Source: Cryptosporidium bovis (lineage: Eukaryota; Apicomplexa; Conoidasida; Eucoccidiorida; Cryptosporidiidae). From it: 64,000 nt of DNA. Below are positions 1 to 10,705 of the stretch, piece after piece; positions within the stretch are counted from its first letter, which is position 1; every line of letters begins with the position of its first letter. Where the stretch lies: positions 1 through 64,000 of the forward strand of contig VHIT02000052.1 in NCBI GenBank assembly GCA_009768925.2. Direction: 5' to 3'. Both the position numbers and the translations under genes were made by a program. The notes under the pieces were generated by a model. The model was not told where the DNA came from, made no database searches, and saw only the letters and a list, made by a program, of their open reading frames with translations.

Positions 1-3000
1 AATGATTTTAAGTGGTCCAGCGACATTCCCTGTTTGAATTATTTCATTTATAAACTTTGTTATGATTGGATCACTTGGTTCATTATTTATAGAAATGCAA
101 TTAAGCTTATCTATTGTTTCACTAGTTTTGTATTTCTCTAGTAGCTCGTTAGCGAATCTAGTTATTTTTTCAAATTCGATAAAATTATTCTTGTAAGTCT
201 CAAACATCAATGTTTGAGGTGGTGGTAATTCAACAACTATTTTGCCTATATGTGATGCCTTCTGCAAGTATTTTAACGCCTCAAGAGTGGAGGATTCCAT
301 TTTAAATGTTTTAACTGGCAAAATAGGATTATTTTGATATCTTTCCTTTAAATGATATCTTAAGAGCAAATCTCTTATATAATTTGGTTCATTTTTTACC
401 AACTCATCTATTTCTAGTCTTCTATATATCTTCTCTGGATATATTTCATTCGCTTCAAAGTCTGATAAGATGTTTCTTTTACCTAATTCAATGAACGTAC
501 CACCTCTTTTCAGTTTCTTAAATGATTCATGAATAAATTCACCAGAAAGACAATTGAGAACAACATCTAATTCCGGCTTTTTTTTATATTTTCTAGATGC
601 AATCATCAAATATTGATTAAATTTTTCAATGAAAATGTTTGAATCTCTGGAACTCATTATATAATGTACACCTATTCCAGTCAACCACTCCCTCTTTGAC
701 TTTGAGGAACAAGTTGCAAAAATAATTGCTCCTATATTCAAGCAATATTGAACAGCAGCAATTCCTACTCCACCGGTCGCGGCGTGAATAAGAACAAAAT
801 CATTTCTTTTAACCTTATAGATATCATTAAATGATGCTTCAACTGTACAAAATATAACAGGTAGTGCTGCTGCTTCTTCAAATGTCAAATATTCTGGTTT
901 ATGAGTAATGAGCCTTGACGAGGTTACAATTTTTGTTTTGAAAGAGCCTTCTGCAAATCCCCAAACTTTGTCACCAATATAAAAATCATTTACATTTTCT
1001 CCCTTCTCTATTATTATACCAGAAAAGTCACTTCCGGGTTCCCCAGGGTCTCCAGGGTAGAGATTCATAATATTTAGTATATCCCTGAAATTTAATCCAA
1101 CGGCCTTTACTTGTATTTTTACTTGGTCTTTTTCCAAAACTGAGCTAAACTCTGGTTTTTTATTGTAATTTATTTTGAAATTTTTAAGTTCACCTCTTTT
1201 TTCCAGTTTATATGCAAATTCCTCTACTCCAAATGAATCAATTTCAATTTTAAGCAATGAGAAACCAATATATGTTGTTTTTTCACCCAATAATTTAAAT
1301 CTCCGGATAACAATATGGTTGAATTCGGTGTATATGGGCAGATTGTTTGAGATAATTTTTTCGATACTGTGAATCCCAAATAAAATTAGTTCATTTATAT
1401 CTTCATATGATTCCACATCAATAACATTTATTTTAGTATTTTTCTTTGAAGACAATTGACTAATATACGCCCAAAAAATGTTCTCCTTAGGGATATTTTC
1501 TATTTTTCTCATACCAATTGGTATTGCATTTTTTGTAACCACGTAAATAGATGTGTTATCATTTATTTTTGTGAGTATTTTTTCGATTTCATCTATCTTA
1601 CATTCACAGAATATAATGTTTTTATTATTAGATATAGTTTCATTATTTGAGATTAATACGGAATTAACTGTATCTTTAAGTTCAAGATTAAAAAAGGGAA
1701 AGTTTTCTTCTCCTGTAAATAGAGTATATTTTTCAACTTTACACTTTTTTATTTCATCTAACTCAGAAGTAACTATTGGTCTCCAATCCAATTTTTCACT
1801 TATTGTGTTCTTTTCTGGAAAAACAGTTAATCCTTCATTTTCATTGTTTACTTTGTTTTCAACAAAATTATTACTTTCAGGTTTTAGTATTGCAGCTTCT
1901 ATTTTTATAAGATTCATATTTAATATTTCAATTAATACACCTCCGTTTTCATTAACTAAATAAACGTCACAACAAACCTTATTTTCATCCTTGGTTATAA
2001 TTTTTACGATAGAATAAATTCCTATGTATGATTTCTCACAACTGACTTTTGTTTCGCCAATACTTAATGGAATAAAGATTTCTTTGACATTATTTAAAAG
2101 TAAAAAACCACCTAAGACCTGAAATGCAGAATCAAGAATCCAGGGGGATATATAAAATGGATAATTTTCTTCCATATTTGAAGTATTTATTTTACCATAT
2201 GCAATATCATTTCCAACACAGACATATTCTAATGATTGATATAATCCCGAGTAATTGTAACCTGATTTATCAAATAAATTATACAGCTCATTCTTATATA
2301 TGGTTCTTCCTAAACACGTTTCTTTGAGATTCTCTAAAGAATATGAATTGTCAAGCATAATTTTATAATCACCCTCGAGGTCAATCATAATGCTTGTATT
2401 ACATTTGCAATGATTATTCTTTTCAGAATAAATTGATAAATTTCCAGAGTTTATGTTAATTCCTCCCTTTATCGAATTGTCATTTAGTTCATCAATAATT
2501 ATTGGTGATCTTATCTCTAATTCTTTAATAATCACTGGTGACGATTTAATGATTCCAATTCTTGACTCAAAGTCTAAATTTTCAAGGTTCTTAAAAGAAC
2601 GGAACTTTTCAATTCTATTTTCACTATTTTTTTCTGTAAAGTAAATGGGATTATCACCTATTGCAATATCAATAGAAGCCATTTTGCAGATAGATACTAT
2701 GATCTCTAGAATCCCCGAAGCAGGAAAAAGTATTGACCCAGAAATAACATGTCCTTTGATATATTTGAAAGATTTAGCACCTGAAATACAATACACAAAC
2801 TCTTCATCTTCCTTTTCCTTTGTTGAAATAAATGGATGAAATCTCGGTGTCCAAGGGAAATAATTTCCTTCTTGAATGTATGAATATTCTTCGTTTTCTA
2901 TTTCCCAAATGTAATTTATATCTTCACCTTCTTCAAGGATTGCATGAGAATTAGTTCCACCGAAACCAAAAGAAGAGACCCCGGAACGAAGTTTTACATC

Positions 3001-6000
3001 ATTGGTTATTCCTATTTCACTGAAATGTGAACCATTTGCTGAAGTTGGGAAAATAACATTATTTCCATCTATATTTATTGGTAATTTTTTGATATGAGTG
3101 TTCAGATCCTGTAAATTTGCAATCCCGGGGAAGTATCTTTTAGACATGACCAATAAGACTTTTAACAATCCTGCTAACCCGGCAACACCTTCCAAATGTC
3201 CAATATTAGACTTTATAGCTCCAACAACAAGTTTATGAAGAATTTTTCCTTTAGAAACTAATGAATTTTTTTCAGAATTAAATAGTGTTAAAATTCCACC
3301 TGCTTCAATTGGGTCACCCAAAGGTGTACCTGTCCCATGAGACTCGAAATAATTGATTTCAGACGGAAGTAAATTTGAATTATCGAGACAATTTTTTATC
3401 ACCGATATTTGCGACGATTTTTTTGGTGCTGTTAATGTTGATGTTTTACCATCCTGATTTACAGATGTTGCGAGAATCTTGGCTATTTTTTTATTCGCAA
3501 TCGAAGAGTGTTGAATACAAATCATAATACAGCCTTCTCCTCTAACAAATCCATCAGCATTTTCATCAAAAGGTGCACATTTTCCAGAAGTTGATAACAT
3601 TTTTGATTTACAAAGTGTGACATAAACATTTGGATTCAAGATAAGGTTTACTCCAGATACAATTGCTGTCGAAATATTATTTTGTCCCATATGATTAATG
3701 GCGATATCAAGAGCAACTAGACTTGATGAACATGCAGTGTCAACAGTTATTGATGGGCCAGTGAAGTTATTGTAGAAAGAAATTCGGTTTGCCAGTATTG
3801 ATGGTGATGCACCTGTTCCAGAAAAAACAGAAGATTTATCTGAATTTGAAATTAATTGACTCCAGTCATTGGAGCAACAACCAACATACACTCCAACATT
3901 ATTGTCTGGAATAACGGTATTACTAATAATTTTTTTGCAGTTTCTGAGAAGCAATCTTTGTTGTGGGTCCATGAATTCTACTTCTTTTTGTGAAATCTTG
4001 ACAGAACTTGTATCCAAGTATTCGGATCCTATTAAAAACCCTCCTATATCTGTGTAGTAATTTCTAGTTTTAAGTATTGAAGAAACTGATTTATGTTCAT
4101 GAAAACAAAATGTATTCCATCTCTCATGTGGAACCGATGAGAACTTGTTTTTACCACTTACAAGATCACCCCATAATTCCTTGAATGGATTAATCTTTAT
4201 AAATCCTGGTAAATGTGCATTTAGTGAAGAGATAACAAGTTCGCAGTCTTTTCCTTTCGTATTTGTTTTTGAATAAATATTATATGAATCAACAACGTTA
4301 CCATTTTTTAAAAGATCTATATGCTCAATTAATAAGCGTAATGTAGGGTAGTCAAATATCAATGATGCTGGCAATTCCATATTAAATTCTTTAGAAAGTG
4401 CTTCACTTATTTCAACTGCTTTCATAGATTCAATTCCTGAAGAAAGTAACGGATCATCTAATTCAGGAAAATTGTTTTCACCTATAATTGAATCGAATAC
4501 TGACTTAATTTTTTCTAATATAAAATTTGGAATTTCATTTTCGCTAAATACAGAATGATAATCTGAATCATCATTTGTATTTAATTCTACAATTTTATTC
4601 TTTAGTTCTATATCATAAATCTTGTCTACTAGTATAAAACTGTTTAACTCGCCATCTATTATCATTTGTTTTGTTTTTGATCTCTGAACTTTTCCACTTG
4701 ATGTTTTCGGAATTCTTCTTTCTTTAATTAATATTATTCTACTTGGCTCAATCCCGATATTATTTACAACATTTTTCGAAATAGCAGTGATTATTTCTTC
4801 AGGATGTGTTTTTTCTTTTTTAAATATTAAATTTTCAAAAATATGTCTTATACTTTTATTCCTAGGTAATTCAATTGATTCACTTCTTATTTCAGTGGCA
4901 ATTGCAAGCTTTTCCTCTTTTTCTATTTCAATTGAAAAGGCAACTGAACATCCTGGCCTTATAAGTGGGTGTGAATTATCCAATACTTCTTCAATATCTT
5001 GTGGATAATAATTTTTCCCTCTTATTATTATCAAGTCCTTCTGTCTTCCAACAACAAATATCTGATCATTATTAATAAATCCAAGATCTCCTGTTTTTAG
5101 ATATGTAGTTTTCTCATTTTTGGGATTATTTGGGACTGCAAAAAATATCTCCTTTGTAAGTTCTTTAGAAAGAGAGTAACCTGCACCCTTACTTTTAGAT
5201 GAAACCCATATTTCACCGACATGATTTTCAGGAAGAATGGTTTTCTTATTTGGACAAACAACAATAATATCATCTTCAGTTGTAATTTTATGACCACATG
5301 ATACAATATATTTTTTTTCAACTTCCTTATTGTAATCATTAATATCCGGTTTTCTCAAAAATCTACAATCATCACATTCACAATGCAAAAATGACTCATC
5401 AGTTATTGATATTTTCATTCCAGGCTTTAGAGAATCGCTTTTTAATGATAGTATTCTTGGAAACAACATATTCATTTTTTTAAGCCCAGAAATTATTAAT
5501 GTATTTTCTGCCATACCATATGCAGGGAGAAAAGAAGAGGAACAGAATCCAACTTCTGCAAACTTTTTTGAAAATCTTGAGAGTGTTCCTGCTCTTATGG
5601 GCTCAGAACCACTTAAAATACCACCATGTTTTAAGCAATTCAACCCTCCATATTTTTTTATTTCGTTTAACTCATCATCTGTTATCTTTCTGCATACATA
5701 ATCAAATGCAAAGTTTGGTGCTGCTGTTGCAGCAACTTTATATTTCGATATTGCTTTTAGCCAGAGAGATGGTTTTTTAATAAATGAAAATGGTGAAAGC
5801 AATATTGATTCTGAACCTATTATTACAGTACTAACAATAAATCCAACAAGGCCCATATCATGATACATTGGCAACCATGACATTCCTCTTAAGTTATGCC
5901 CAAATCTACTGACAAATTTATCTCTGGTATTTATAATATTCTTCAAGATATAATTTATTTCATTATAATCGAATTTGTCGTTAAGTTCAAATTCGGTTTC

Positions 6001-6732
6001 AATTTTTTTGTATTCTGAAAAGTGGTATGACTTCATACAAAGAACAGAATTGTAGAATAATGAGCCATGAGTTACAATTACACCTTTTGGGTTTCCTGTT
6101 GATCCAGAAGTAAATTGAATGAATGCACATTCAGAAGGTTCACAATAAGGTTTTTTATATTTAATACAATTATCATTCAAATTGTCATAATTGTAATTAG
6201 AACTTTTTCTTTCTAAGTCATTTTCCTCAATATCAATGATTTTTTTATCGATATTATCCTTAAGTATTTTATCAGTTGAATACCAGCTGATTGCATTCCA
6301 AAGTGGTTCATTGAAATATTTAAATTTGAATAAGGAAATAATTCTGTTGTATGATGAATGAGTTAGACATGTAGTTGCCTGACTCATATCTACAATTTTT
6401 CTTAATCTTTCTACTTGAGATTTGTTATTTGGATCAGCTGGATAAACAGGTATTGCAACAATTCCACTAGCAAGACAAGCATAGAATGAGTAGATAAAGT
6501 CTAAACCAGGAGAATAACATAATATTATTCGATCTCCTTTTTTTAGACACAACTCGTTTGTCAGGAAGTTAGAAATAAATCTAACTGAGTCCCATAAGCA
6601 CTTGTAGGTAATAACCGACTCTTCATTTCCCTGATCATTTAACCAAACAAATGCATTCTTTTCTGGATGTTTCTTATAAAAATGCTCAACTTGGTTAATG
6701 ATCCTATCGTTAAAGTTGTTAGTATCTAACAT
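1..6732 (-). CDS. PKS1: Type I polyketide synthase PKS1, N-terminal part (runs off the left edge)
   Basis: The minus strand is open from the ATG at 6732 to base 1 (2244 codons), so this is the 5' part of a giant multidomain gene. The order visible is a fatty acyl-AMP ligase (about 6720-4660), with TSGSTGNPKG near 6081-6112, TGDLGF near 5090, the FAAL-type GRQKDLIIIRG and PQDIE run, and KTSSGKVQRS near 4700. Next is an acyl carrier protein whose attachment serine sits in GIESM (codon 4428-4426). A ketosynthase (about 4260-2935) follows, with catalytic Cys in DTACSSSL (codon 3732-3730), HGTGT and NIGHLEG. Then comes a dehydratase (GHVISGSILFPASG, ILDSAFQ), a KR structural-like linker (KLDWRPI), and an enoyl reductase with LIHAATGGVG near 810-770. 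No acyltransferase GHSxG block is present between KS and DH. The layout is that of the Cryptosporidium PKS/FAS loading unit, which loads a fatty acid onto ACP for extension. The 3' modules lie outside the window. Confidence 0.93.
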   Translation of the reverse strand, partial: MLDTNNFNDRIINQVEHFYKKHPEKNAFVWLNDQGNEESVITYKCLWDSVRFISNFLTNELCLKKGDRIILCYSPGLDFIYSFYACLASGIVAIPVYPADPNNKSQVERLRKIVDMSQATTCLTHSSYNRIISLFKFKYFNEPLWNAISWYSTDKILKDNIDKKIIDIEENDLERKSSNYNYDNLNDNCIKYKKPYCEPSECAFIQFTSGSTGNPKGVIVTHGSLFYNSVLCMKSYHFSEYKKIETEFELNDKFDYNEINYILKNIINTRDKFVSRFGHNLRGMSWLPMYHDMGLVGFIVSTVIIGSESILLSPFSFIKKPSLWLKAISKYKVAATAAPNFAFDYVCRKITDDELNEIKKYGGLNCLKHGGILSGSEPIRAGTLSRFSKKFAEVGFCSSSFLPAYGMAENTLIISGLKKMNMLFPRILSLKSDSLKPGMKISITDESFLHCECDDCRFLRKPDINDYNKEVEKKYIVSCGHKITTEDDIIVVCPNKKTILPENHVGEIWVSSKSKGAGYSLSKELTKEIFFAVPNNPKNEKTTYLKTGDLGFINNDQIFVVGRQKDLIIIRGKNYYPQDIEEVLDNSHPLIRPGCSVAFSIEIEKEEKLAIATEIRSESIELPRNKSIRHIFENLIFKKEKTHPEEIITAISKNVVNNIGIEPSRIILIKERRIPKTSSGKVQRSKTKQMIIDGELNSFILVDKIYDIELKNKIVELNTNDDSDYHSVFSENEIPNFILEKIKSVFDSIIGENNFPELDDPLLSSGIESMKAVEISEALSKEFNMELPASLIFDYPTLRLLIEHIDLLKNGNVVDSYNIYSKTNTKGKDCELVISSLNAHLPGFIKINPFKELWGDLVSGKNKFSSVPHERWNTFCFHEHKSVSSILKTRNYYTDIGGFLIGSEYLDTSSVKISQKEVEFMDPQQRLLLRNCKKIISNTVIPDNNVGVYVGCCSNDWSQLISNSDKSSVFSGTGASPSILANRISFYNNFTGPSITVDTACSSSLVALDIAINHMGQNNISTAIVSGVNLILNPNVYVTLCKSKMLSTSGKCAPFDENADGFVRGEGCIMICIQHSSIANKKIAKILATSVNQDGKTSTLTAPKKSSQISVIKNCLDNSNLLPSEINYFESHGTGTPLGDPIEAGGILTLFNSEKNSLVSKGKILHKLVVGAIKSNIGHLEGVAGLAGLLKVLLVMSKRYFPGIANLQDLNTHIKKLPINIDGNNVIFPTSANGSHFSEIGITNDVKLRSGVSSFGFGGTNSHAILEEGEDINYIWEIENEEYSYIQEGNYFPWTPRFHPFISTKEKEDEEFVYCISGAKSFKYIKGHVISGSILFPASGILEIIVSICKMASIDIAIGDNPIYFTEKNSENRIEKFRSFKNLENLDFESRIGIIKSSPVIIKELEIRSPIIIDELNDNSIKGGININSGNLSIYSEKNNHCKCNTSIMIDLEGDYKIMLDNSYSLENLKETCLGRTIYKNELYNLFDKSGYNYSGLYQSLEYVCVGNDIAYGKINTSNMEENYPFYISPWILDSAFQVLGGFLLLNNVKEIFIPLSIGETKVSCEKSYIGIYSIVKIITKDENKVCCDVYLVNENGGVLIEILNMNLIKIEAAILKPESNNFVENKVNNENEGLTVFPEKNTISEKLDWRPIVTSELDEIKKCKVEKYTLFTGEENFPFFNLELKDTVNSVLISNNETISNNKNIIFCECKIDEIEKILTKINDNTSIYVVTKNAIPIGMRKIENIPKENIFWAYISQLSSKKNTKINVIDVESYEDINELILFGIHSIEKIISNNLPIYTEFNHIVIRRFKLLGEKTTYIGFSLLKIEIDSFGVEEFAYKLEKRGELKNFKINYNKKPEFSSVLEKDQVKIQVKAVGLNFRDILNIMNLYPGDPGEPGSDFSGIIIEKGENVNDFYIGDKVWGFAEGSFKTKIVTSSRLITHKPEYLTFEEAAALPVIFCTVEASFNDIYKVKRNDFVLIHAATGGVGIAAVQYCLNIGAIIFATCSSKSKREWLTGIGVHYIMSSRDSNIFIEKFNQYLMIASRKYKKKPELDVVLNCLSGEFIHESFKKLKRGGTFIELGKRNILSDFEANEIYPEKIYRRLEIDELVKNEPNYIRDLLLRYHLKERYQNNPILPVKTFKMESSTLEALKYLQKASHIGKIVVELPPPQTLMFETYKNNFIEFEKITRFANELLEKYKTSETIDKLNCISINNEPSDPIITKFINEIIQTGNVAGPLKII

Positions 6733-7216
6733 TTCTAAAAAATAGTCTTTTTATGAGAAATTTGAAAATAATTAAAATTCACTCTTCTGCAAGTTACCTT
6801 TTGCAAATATGCCATAACCTATTCCTCACACTGCGGCACTATAAACTCGAAAAGATTAATTACTGCATAATTACATTGCACAATAAAATTACACGGATAA
6901 AAAAAAAAGTCGTTATTATTATTTTTTCTATATTTTGTTAGGTTTTGAGTAGATTACATTGCAAAAGAAAATTACAAGCGACAATGTTTTTAATATTGAT
7001 CTAATGAAAGGTATTTTTTTTGGAAAATGAAGAGGAACTTCATTGTAATATCTAAAATAGAAAGAATAAAAAAGTTAAATTTTGCAGTTGCCATATCAAT
7101 TTATATAATTATTGTTAATAAATGCACTTTTTTTACTTTTCATTTTTAAATATATTGAGAAAAAATTACCAGTGGAACCCGCGTCTTTTTTTTATAGTTA
7201 AATTCCCATTTATAGG
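6733..7216. promoter_or_regulatory. Divergent intergenic region between PKS1 and the membrane protein
   Basis: These 484 bases separate two genes transcribed away from each other, so both promoters should lie here. The DNA is very AT-rich with A and T homopolymers. I see no convincing ORF, tRNA or repeat in it. The single 62-codon ORF around 6753-6941 is low complexity and has no support. Confidence 0.5.
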
Positions 7217-9274
7217 ATGTTTAAAAGTAAACACAGAAAAGATAGAGAAGAACAGGAAGATGAATTCTCCTTATGCGTGAACAACAAAAGTCTCCAGCTT
7301 CTAACATTTTTTTCAAGTTTGAAACCATTGCTTTATTGGTGCACGATAAGTTCAGTTTTTTCATTTCTCACAATTATTATAAACTACAAACAATCCGGAG
7401 AGGTGCTCATTAACTCATTTGTTGTATTATTTTATGGGTTCACTGGACAGTTGGTTTTTTTCTTATTGCTTCTAAGTAGGATAATAAATATAACTAGTGA
7501 ACAATACTTGACTGCATCTATTACATTATTTAATGATTTGATATTAACAATTCCGAGATATGTACTCTGGGAATTGATTTTCACATCAAGATGGATCTGG
7601 TTATGCTTACATTATTTTTCTGCAACATATTCGATAGTTAAATTGTGGAGTTTGTCAACATTCTTTTCATTTGAACTAACTCCATTCCTAGGAATATTTT
7701 TTTTTACAACTAGCGGTTTATCTTTCATTCGTTACTTTGGCAAAAATCAAAATGTTTTTCTCATATCTTCGCAAAAATATATCAAACATTCGTCCAAATT
7801 GGATTTTTCTGACGACAATTTCTATTTGAAAGACTATTTCAAGTTTATCAAGTGTTTAATTATAGAAGGTGGTGAAGGAGGCATCTCTAATATATTAATT
7901 ATTACTGGTTTATCATATTTAGTTACATTTCCATTATATATAACCGGAATTGGTATTCCTGGAGTTTTAAGTTTTTTTCAATTTATAATTAAGTTGTTAA
8001 CATTTGATGTTGTTTTTTCTAAGAAAATAGACGGAACTTTGTCCACGGTATTTCTAAAGTTTCTTACTTCATTTCTTGTTGTGGCGTTTTACTGGTATTG
8101 TGTTGAGTTACAATCGTCCAACTTCAGATCATTGGTATTTTCGGGGATACCAGAGAAGATTTTGCCACAAACTTCAATTTTTAATGGGAATAAAACATCA
8201 AACAAGTTTATTCCTACTGGAGGTTTCATGAAATTTGTTGATAATATAAACAAAAGAGTTTTATTCAGAAAGAAAAAAGGATTTACTCCAGGAAAAGCAA
8301 TATACAATGCTTGTATTTTCCTTTGTTCAATACTATCCTTTTCTAGCTTCTTTATAATATTGTTCTTCTATATTCGAAGTAAAATATTGAGTGGAAAAAA
8401 TTACAAAAAAAGAGGTGTTGAGCGTAATCAAATGAATATTTTTGAAGAGTGGTTGGAATACGAATATAGAACATTACGTGTTATTGAAAGGTTACAGAAA
8501 CAACTTGAAAACATTTTTTCTACTGTCCTTTTATTGGATTCCTCGGTACACACAAAGTTCACTGCAGTTGCAAACGTTGATTTACAGATAGATATACAGT
8601 CAATTCTGGGACTCGATAGAAAGTTTTTACCCTCTCACCTAAAGATTGACAATTGGTTCTTAAAACATAACGAAATTGACAAAATGAGAGAAAATAATAA
8701 CAATATTGTTAGAGGCATGAATGATTGGTGGTGCTGTAATATTCTACTTTCGAGAAAGCTAAACAATCCCTTTGTTTCAAGCTCAAATATTGAAAGAGCA
8801 ATCTCCCCAAACTGGAATATTTCAAATTCGATAGTCAGCCAAAGAAATGAAATTTTTATGTTTTTACTGAATAAAATGAAAAATGAGTCCCTACAGAATA
8901 AGAACGAAGGAGAAAGAACAAACAAATTATACCCAAAAAACAAAGATATTTCCAGTGATGAAGTTATGACACAAACATTGTTTTTGATGCAAGAAATGGC
9001 TTTAAATACAATAGACCTATGTGTACTACATATTTATTGTTATCATCGTTTCTTGGCAAAAAGCTGTGCCATAAATGGGCTTAGAAACGAAATAAGCTTA
9101 AACCATATTCATCAGTTCATAAATATTTCATCGGAAGTTAGAAATCAAATAAATTGTGCAGCAGAGGTGGGGATACTTAGTTCACCATACATACACCCAA
9201 CATTTGAACAAGATATATTTAGGTTATTTAGAAGTTTGGATGATTCTGTGGAGCTCTTGACATTTATAATTTAA
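7217..9274 (+). CDS. Multi-pass membrane protein, possible Ndc1-like topology
   Basis: A 685-residue protein I do not recognise by clear motif. The first ~380 residues carry about six to seven hydrophobic segments, for example residues about 28-55, 65-90, 120-140, 150-175, 225-245, 270-290 and 355-380. The last ~300 residues look soluble and helical. Its size and a membrane N-terminal half followed by a soluble C-terminal half resemble the transmembrane nucleoporin Ndc1, but this rests on topology only. There is no signal peptide-like N-terminus: it starts with a charged stretch (MFKSKHRKDREEQEDE). The gene is divergent from PKS1 and followed 129 bases later by another plus-strand gene. A transporter-like or uncharacterised apicomplexan membrane protein is equally possible. 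Confidence 0.85.
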   Translation: MFKSKHRKDREEQEDEFSLCVNNKSLQLLTFFSSLKPLLYWCTISSVFSFLTIIINYKQSGEVLINSFVVLFYGFTGQLVFFLLLLSRIINITSEQYLTASITLFNDLILTIPRYVLWELIFTSRWIWLCLHYFSATYSIVKLWSLSTFFSFELTPFLGIFFFTTSGLSFIRYFGKNQNVFLISSQKYIKHSSKLDFSDDNFYLKDYFKFIKCLIIEGGEGGISNILIITGLSYLVTFPLYITGIGIPGVLSFFQFIIKLLTFDVVFSKKIDGTLSTVFLKFLTSFLVVAFYWYCVELQSSNFRSLVFSGIPEKILPQTSIFNGNKTSNKFIPTGGFMKFVDNINKRVLFRKKKGFTPGKAIYNACIFLCSILSFSSFFIILFFYIRSKILSGKNYKKRGVERNQMNIFEEWLEYEYRTLRVIERLQKQLENIFSTVLLLDSSVHTKFTAVANVDLQIDIQSILGLDRKFLPSHLKIDNWFLKHNEIDKMRENNNNIVRGMNDWWCCNILLSRKLNNPFVSSSNIERAISPNWNISNSIVSQRNEIFMFLLNKMKNESLQNKNEGERTNKLYPKNKDISSDEVMTQTLFLMQEMALNTIDLCVLHIYCYHRFLAKSCAINGLRNEISLNHIHQFINISSEVRNQINCAAEVGILSSPYIHPTFEQDIFRLFRSLDDSVELLTFII

Positions 9275-9403
9275 TTTACGTTCAAACTAAATTTAGATCA
9301 GTTGTGGCTAAAACTTCGCGCTTTTTCGACGTGACATTAAAGGGATTTTCACGCATGTCATTAGTGGACTCAGATTGATTTATTTCAATTTTGTAAAACA
9401 ACA

Positions 9404-10681
9404 ATGATGTTTTCACAAAAGGAAAATTTAAACTCTAACTTAAATAGTGGAAAGTTCAATAACTCATCTGTTCCATTTTCAATCACAATTAATGAACTAA
9501 CTGAAAAGGCAGCGAAAGTACGGTCATTGCTGGAGAGAAGACAGAGAAATGATGCTATAAAGGAATTAATTTCAGTTTCAAGAGGGGAGTTGATGTCAAT
9601 AAATAATATTAAGTCTGAAATAATGAGTGAACATAGGGAATCATTAGAGAAAATTATTGGAATTGTTGAAAAAAAAGTAGATGACTATTTAATAAAAAAT
9701 GAAGCTTTCATTAAATTAAATATCGATCAATGTATTGAGAAAAACAATGAAGTAGTTAATAAAAATTTAGAAAACTTTTTGAAGAGAGTCATATCCTCAA
9801 TTGATTCCATTAACACTAGTAATGACAAATTATGTTTGACTATTGAGGAGCAGAAAAGCAGTGTTGAAAATCATTTCACTGAATTAAATAAATCGATAGA
9901 TGATAAAAATGATTACATTAACAATATTATTAAAATTGAGCTCAGGAATAGGAATGAAAAAGAAAATGGCTTATATCTTTCTCAACTAAGAGTAATTCAG
10001 AAACAGTACGAATTAATAATAAGGGATTTGAGAAAAAAAAATGCGGTTTTGGAGAATGAAATAGAGTCGAAATTAATTTATGAAAAAGAGTTAGAAGAGA
10101 ACATAAAGTTGATTAATATTAAAGTAGGGGAACTTTCAAATTTAATTAACGAAAAGAATGTTGAGATATCCACTCTGAGTTCAAAACTCGATAAATTACG
10201 AGATGAAAATACTAATTTGACAGAAGACATTAGAAGGCTTAAAATAAGGAACGATGGAATGATTAATATATTTAGAGAACAAATAGAATTGTCTAAAAAA
10301 AGATATATTTCCTTTGGAAAAGGCATTTATAGTCTGGAATTTGTTCTTAATAATATTAGGTATAGACAAATAGAGACTGCCTTTACTGACATAAGAGATT
10401 ATTCAAACGTTTTGAACTCAACTAAACCAACTGATCAAGCAAAGTCACATAATAAAATGGAACCTCTCCATAGATTAATTGATGAGAGTAATCTTTACAG
10501 TTTAATTAAAGTTGAGAAGGAAATAAAAGAACAAGAAAAAGAGCAGAACATGATAAACAGATTGCTGGATTTCATAGGAGAAGATAATTTTTTCCAATTA
10601 ATTAGTTTTGTTAGTATAATTAGTAAAAAAAATAATGAAGTGTTAAGAATAGCATTTCTAAATTTGAAATTCAATAGTTAG
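9404..10681 (+). CDS. Coiled-coil protein, function unknown
   Basis: A 425-residue protein rich in Glu, Lys, Asn and Ile. Long heptad-like stretches between about residues 40 and 300 indicate extended coiled coils, and there is no signal peptide or membrane segment. A second ATG follows the first directly, so the start could be either. It ends 24 bases from the stop of the convergent sugar-type transporter. Upstream, the 129-base gap contains a GC-rich patch (TTCGCGC near 9315) like the E2F-type motif reported in Cryptosporidium promoters. No known family is recognised; a cytoskeletal or centrosomal scaffold would be a guess. Confidence 0.85.
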   Translation: MMFSQKENLNSNLNSGKFNNSSVPFSITINELTEKAAKVRSLLERRQRNDAIKELISVSRGELMSINNIKSEIMSEHRESLEKIIGIVEKKVDDYLIKNEAFIKLNIDQCIEKNNEVVNKNLENFLKRVISSIDSINTSNDKLCLTIEEQKSSVENHFTELNKSIDDKNDYINNIIKIELRNRNEKENGLYLSQLRVIQKQYELIIRDLRKKNAVLENEIESKLIYEKELEENIKLINIKVGELSNLINEKNVEISTLSSKLDKLRDENTNLTEDIRRLKIRNDGMINIFREQIELSKKRYISFGKGIYSLEFVLNNIRYRQIETAFTDIRDYSNVLNSTKPTDQAKSHNKMEPLHRLIDESNLYSLIKVEKEIKEQEKEQNMINRLLDFIGEDNFFQLISFVSIISKKNNEVLRIAFLNLKFNS

Positions 10682-10705
10682 GACTTGTTCGAGTAACAGT
10701 ATATT

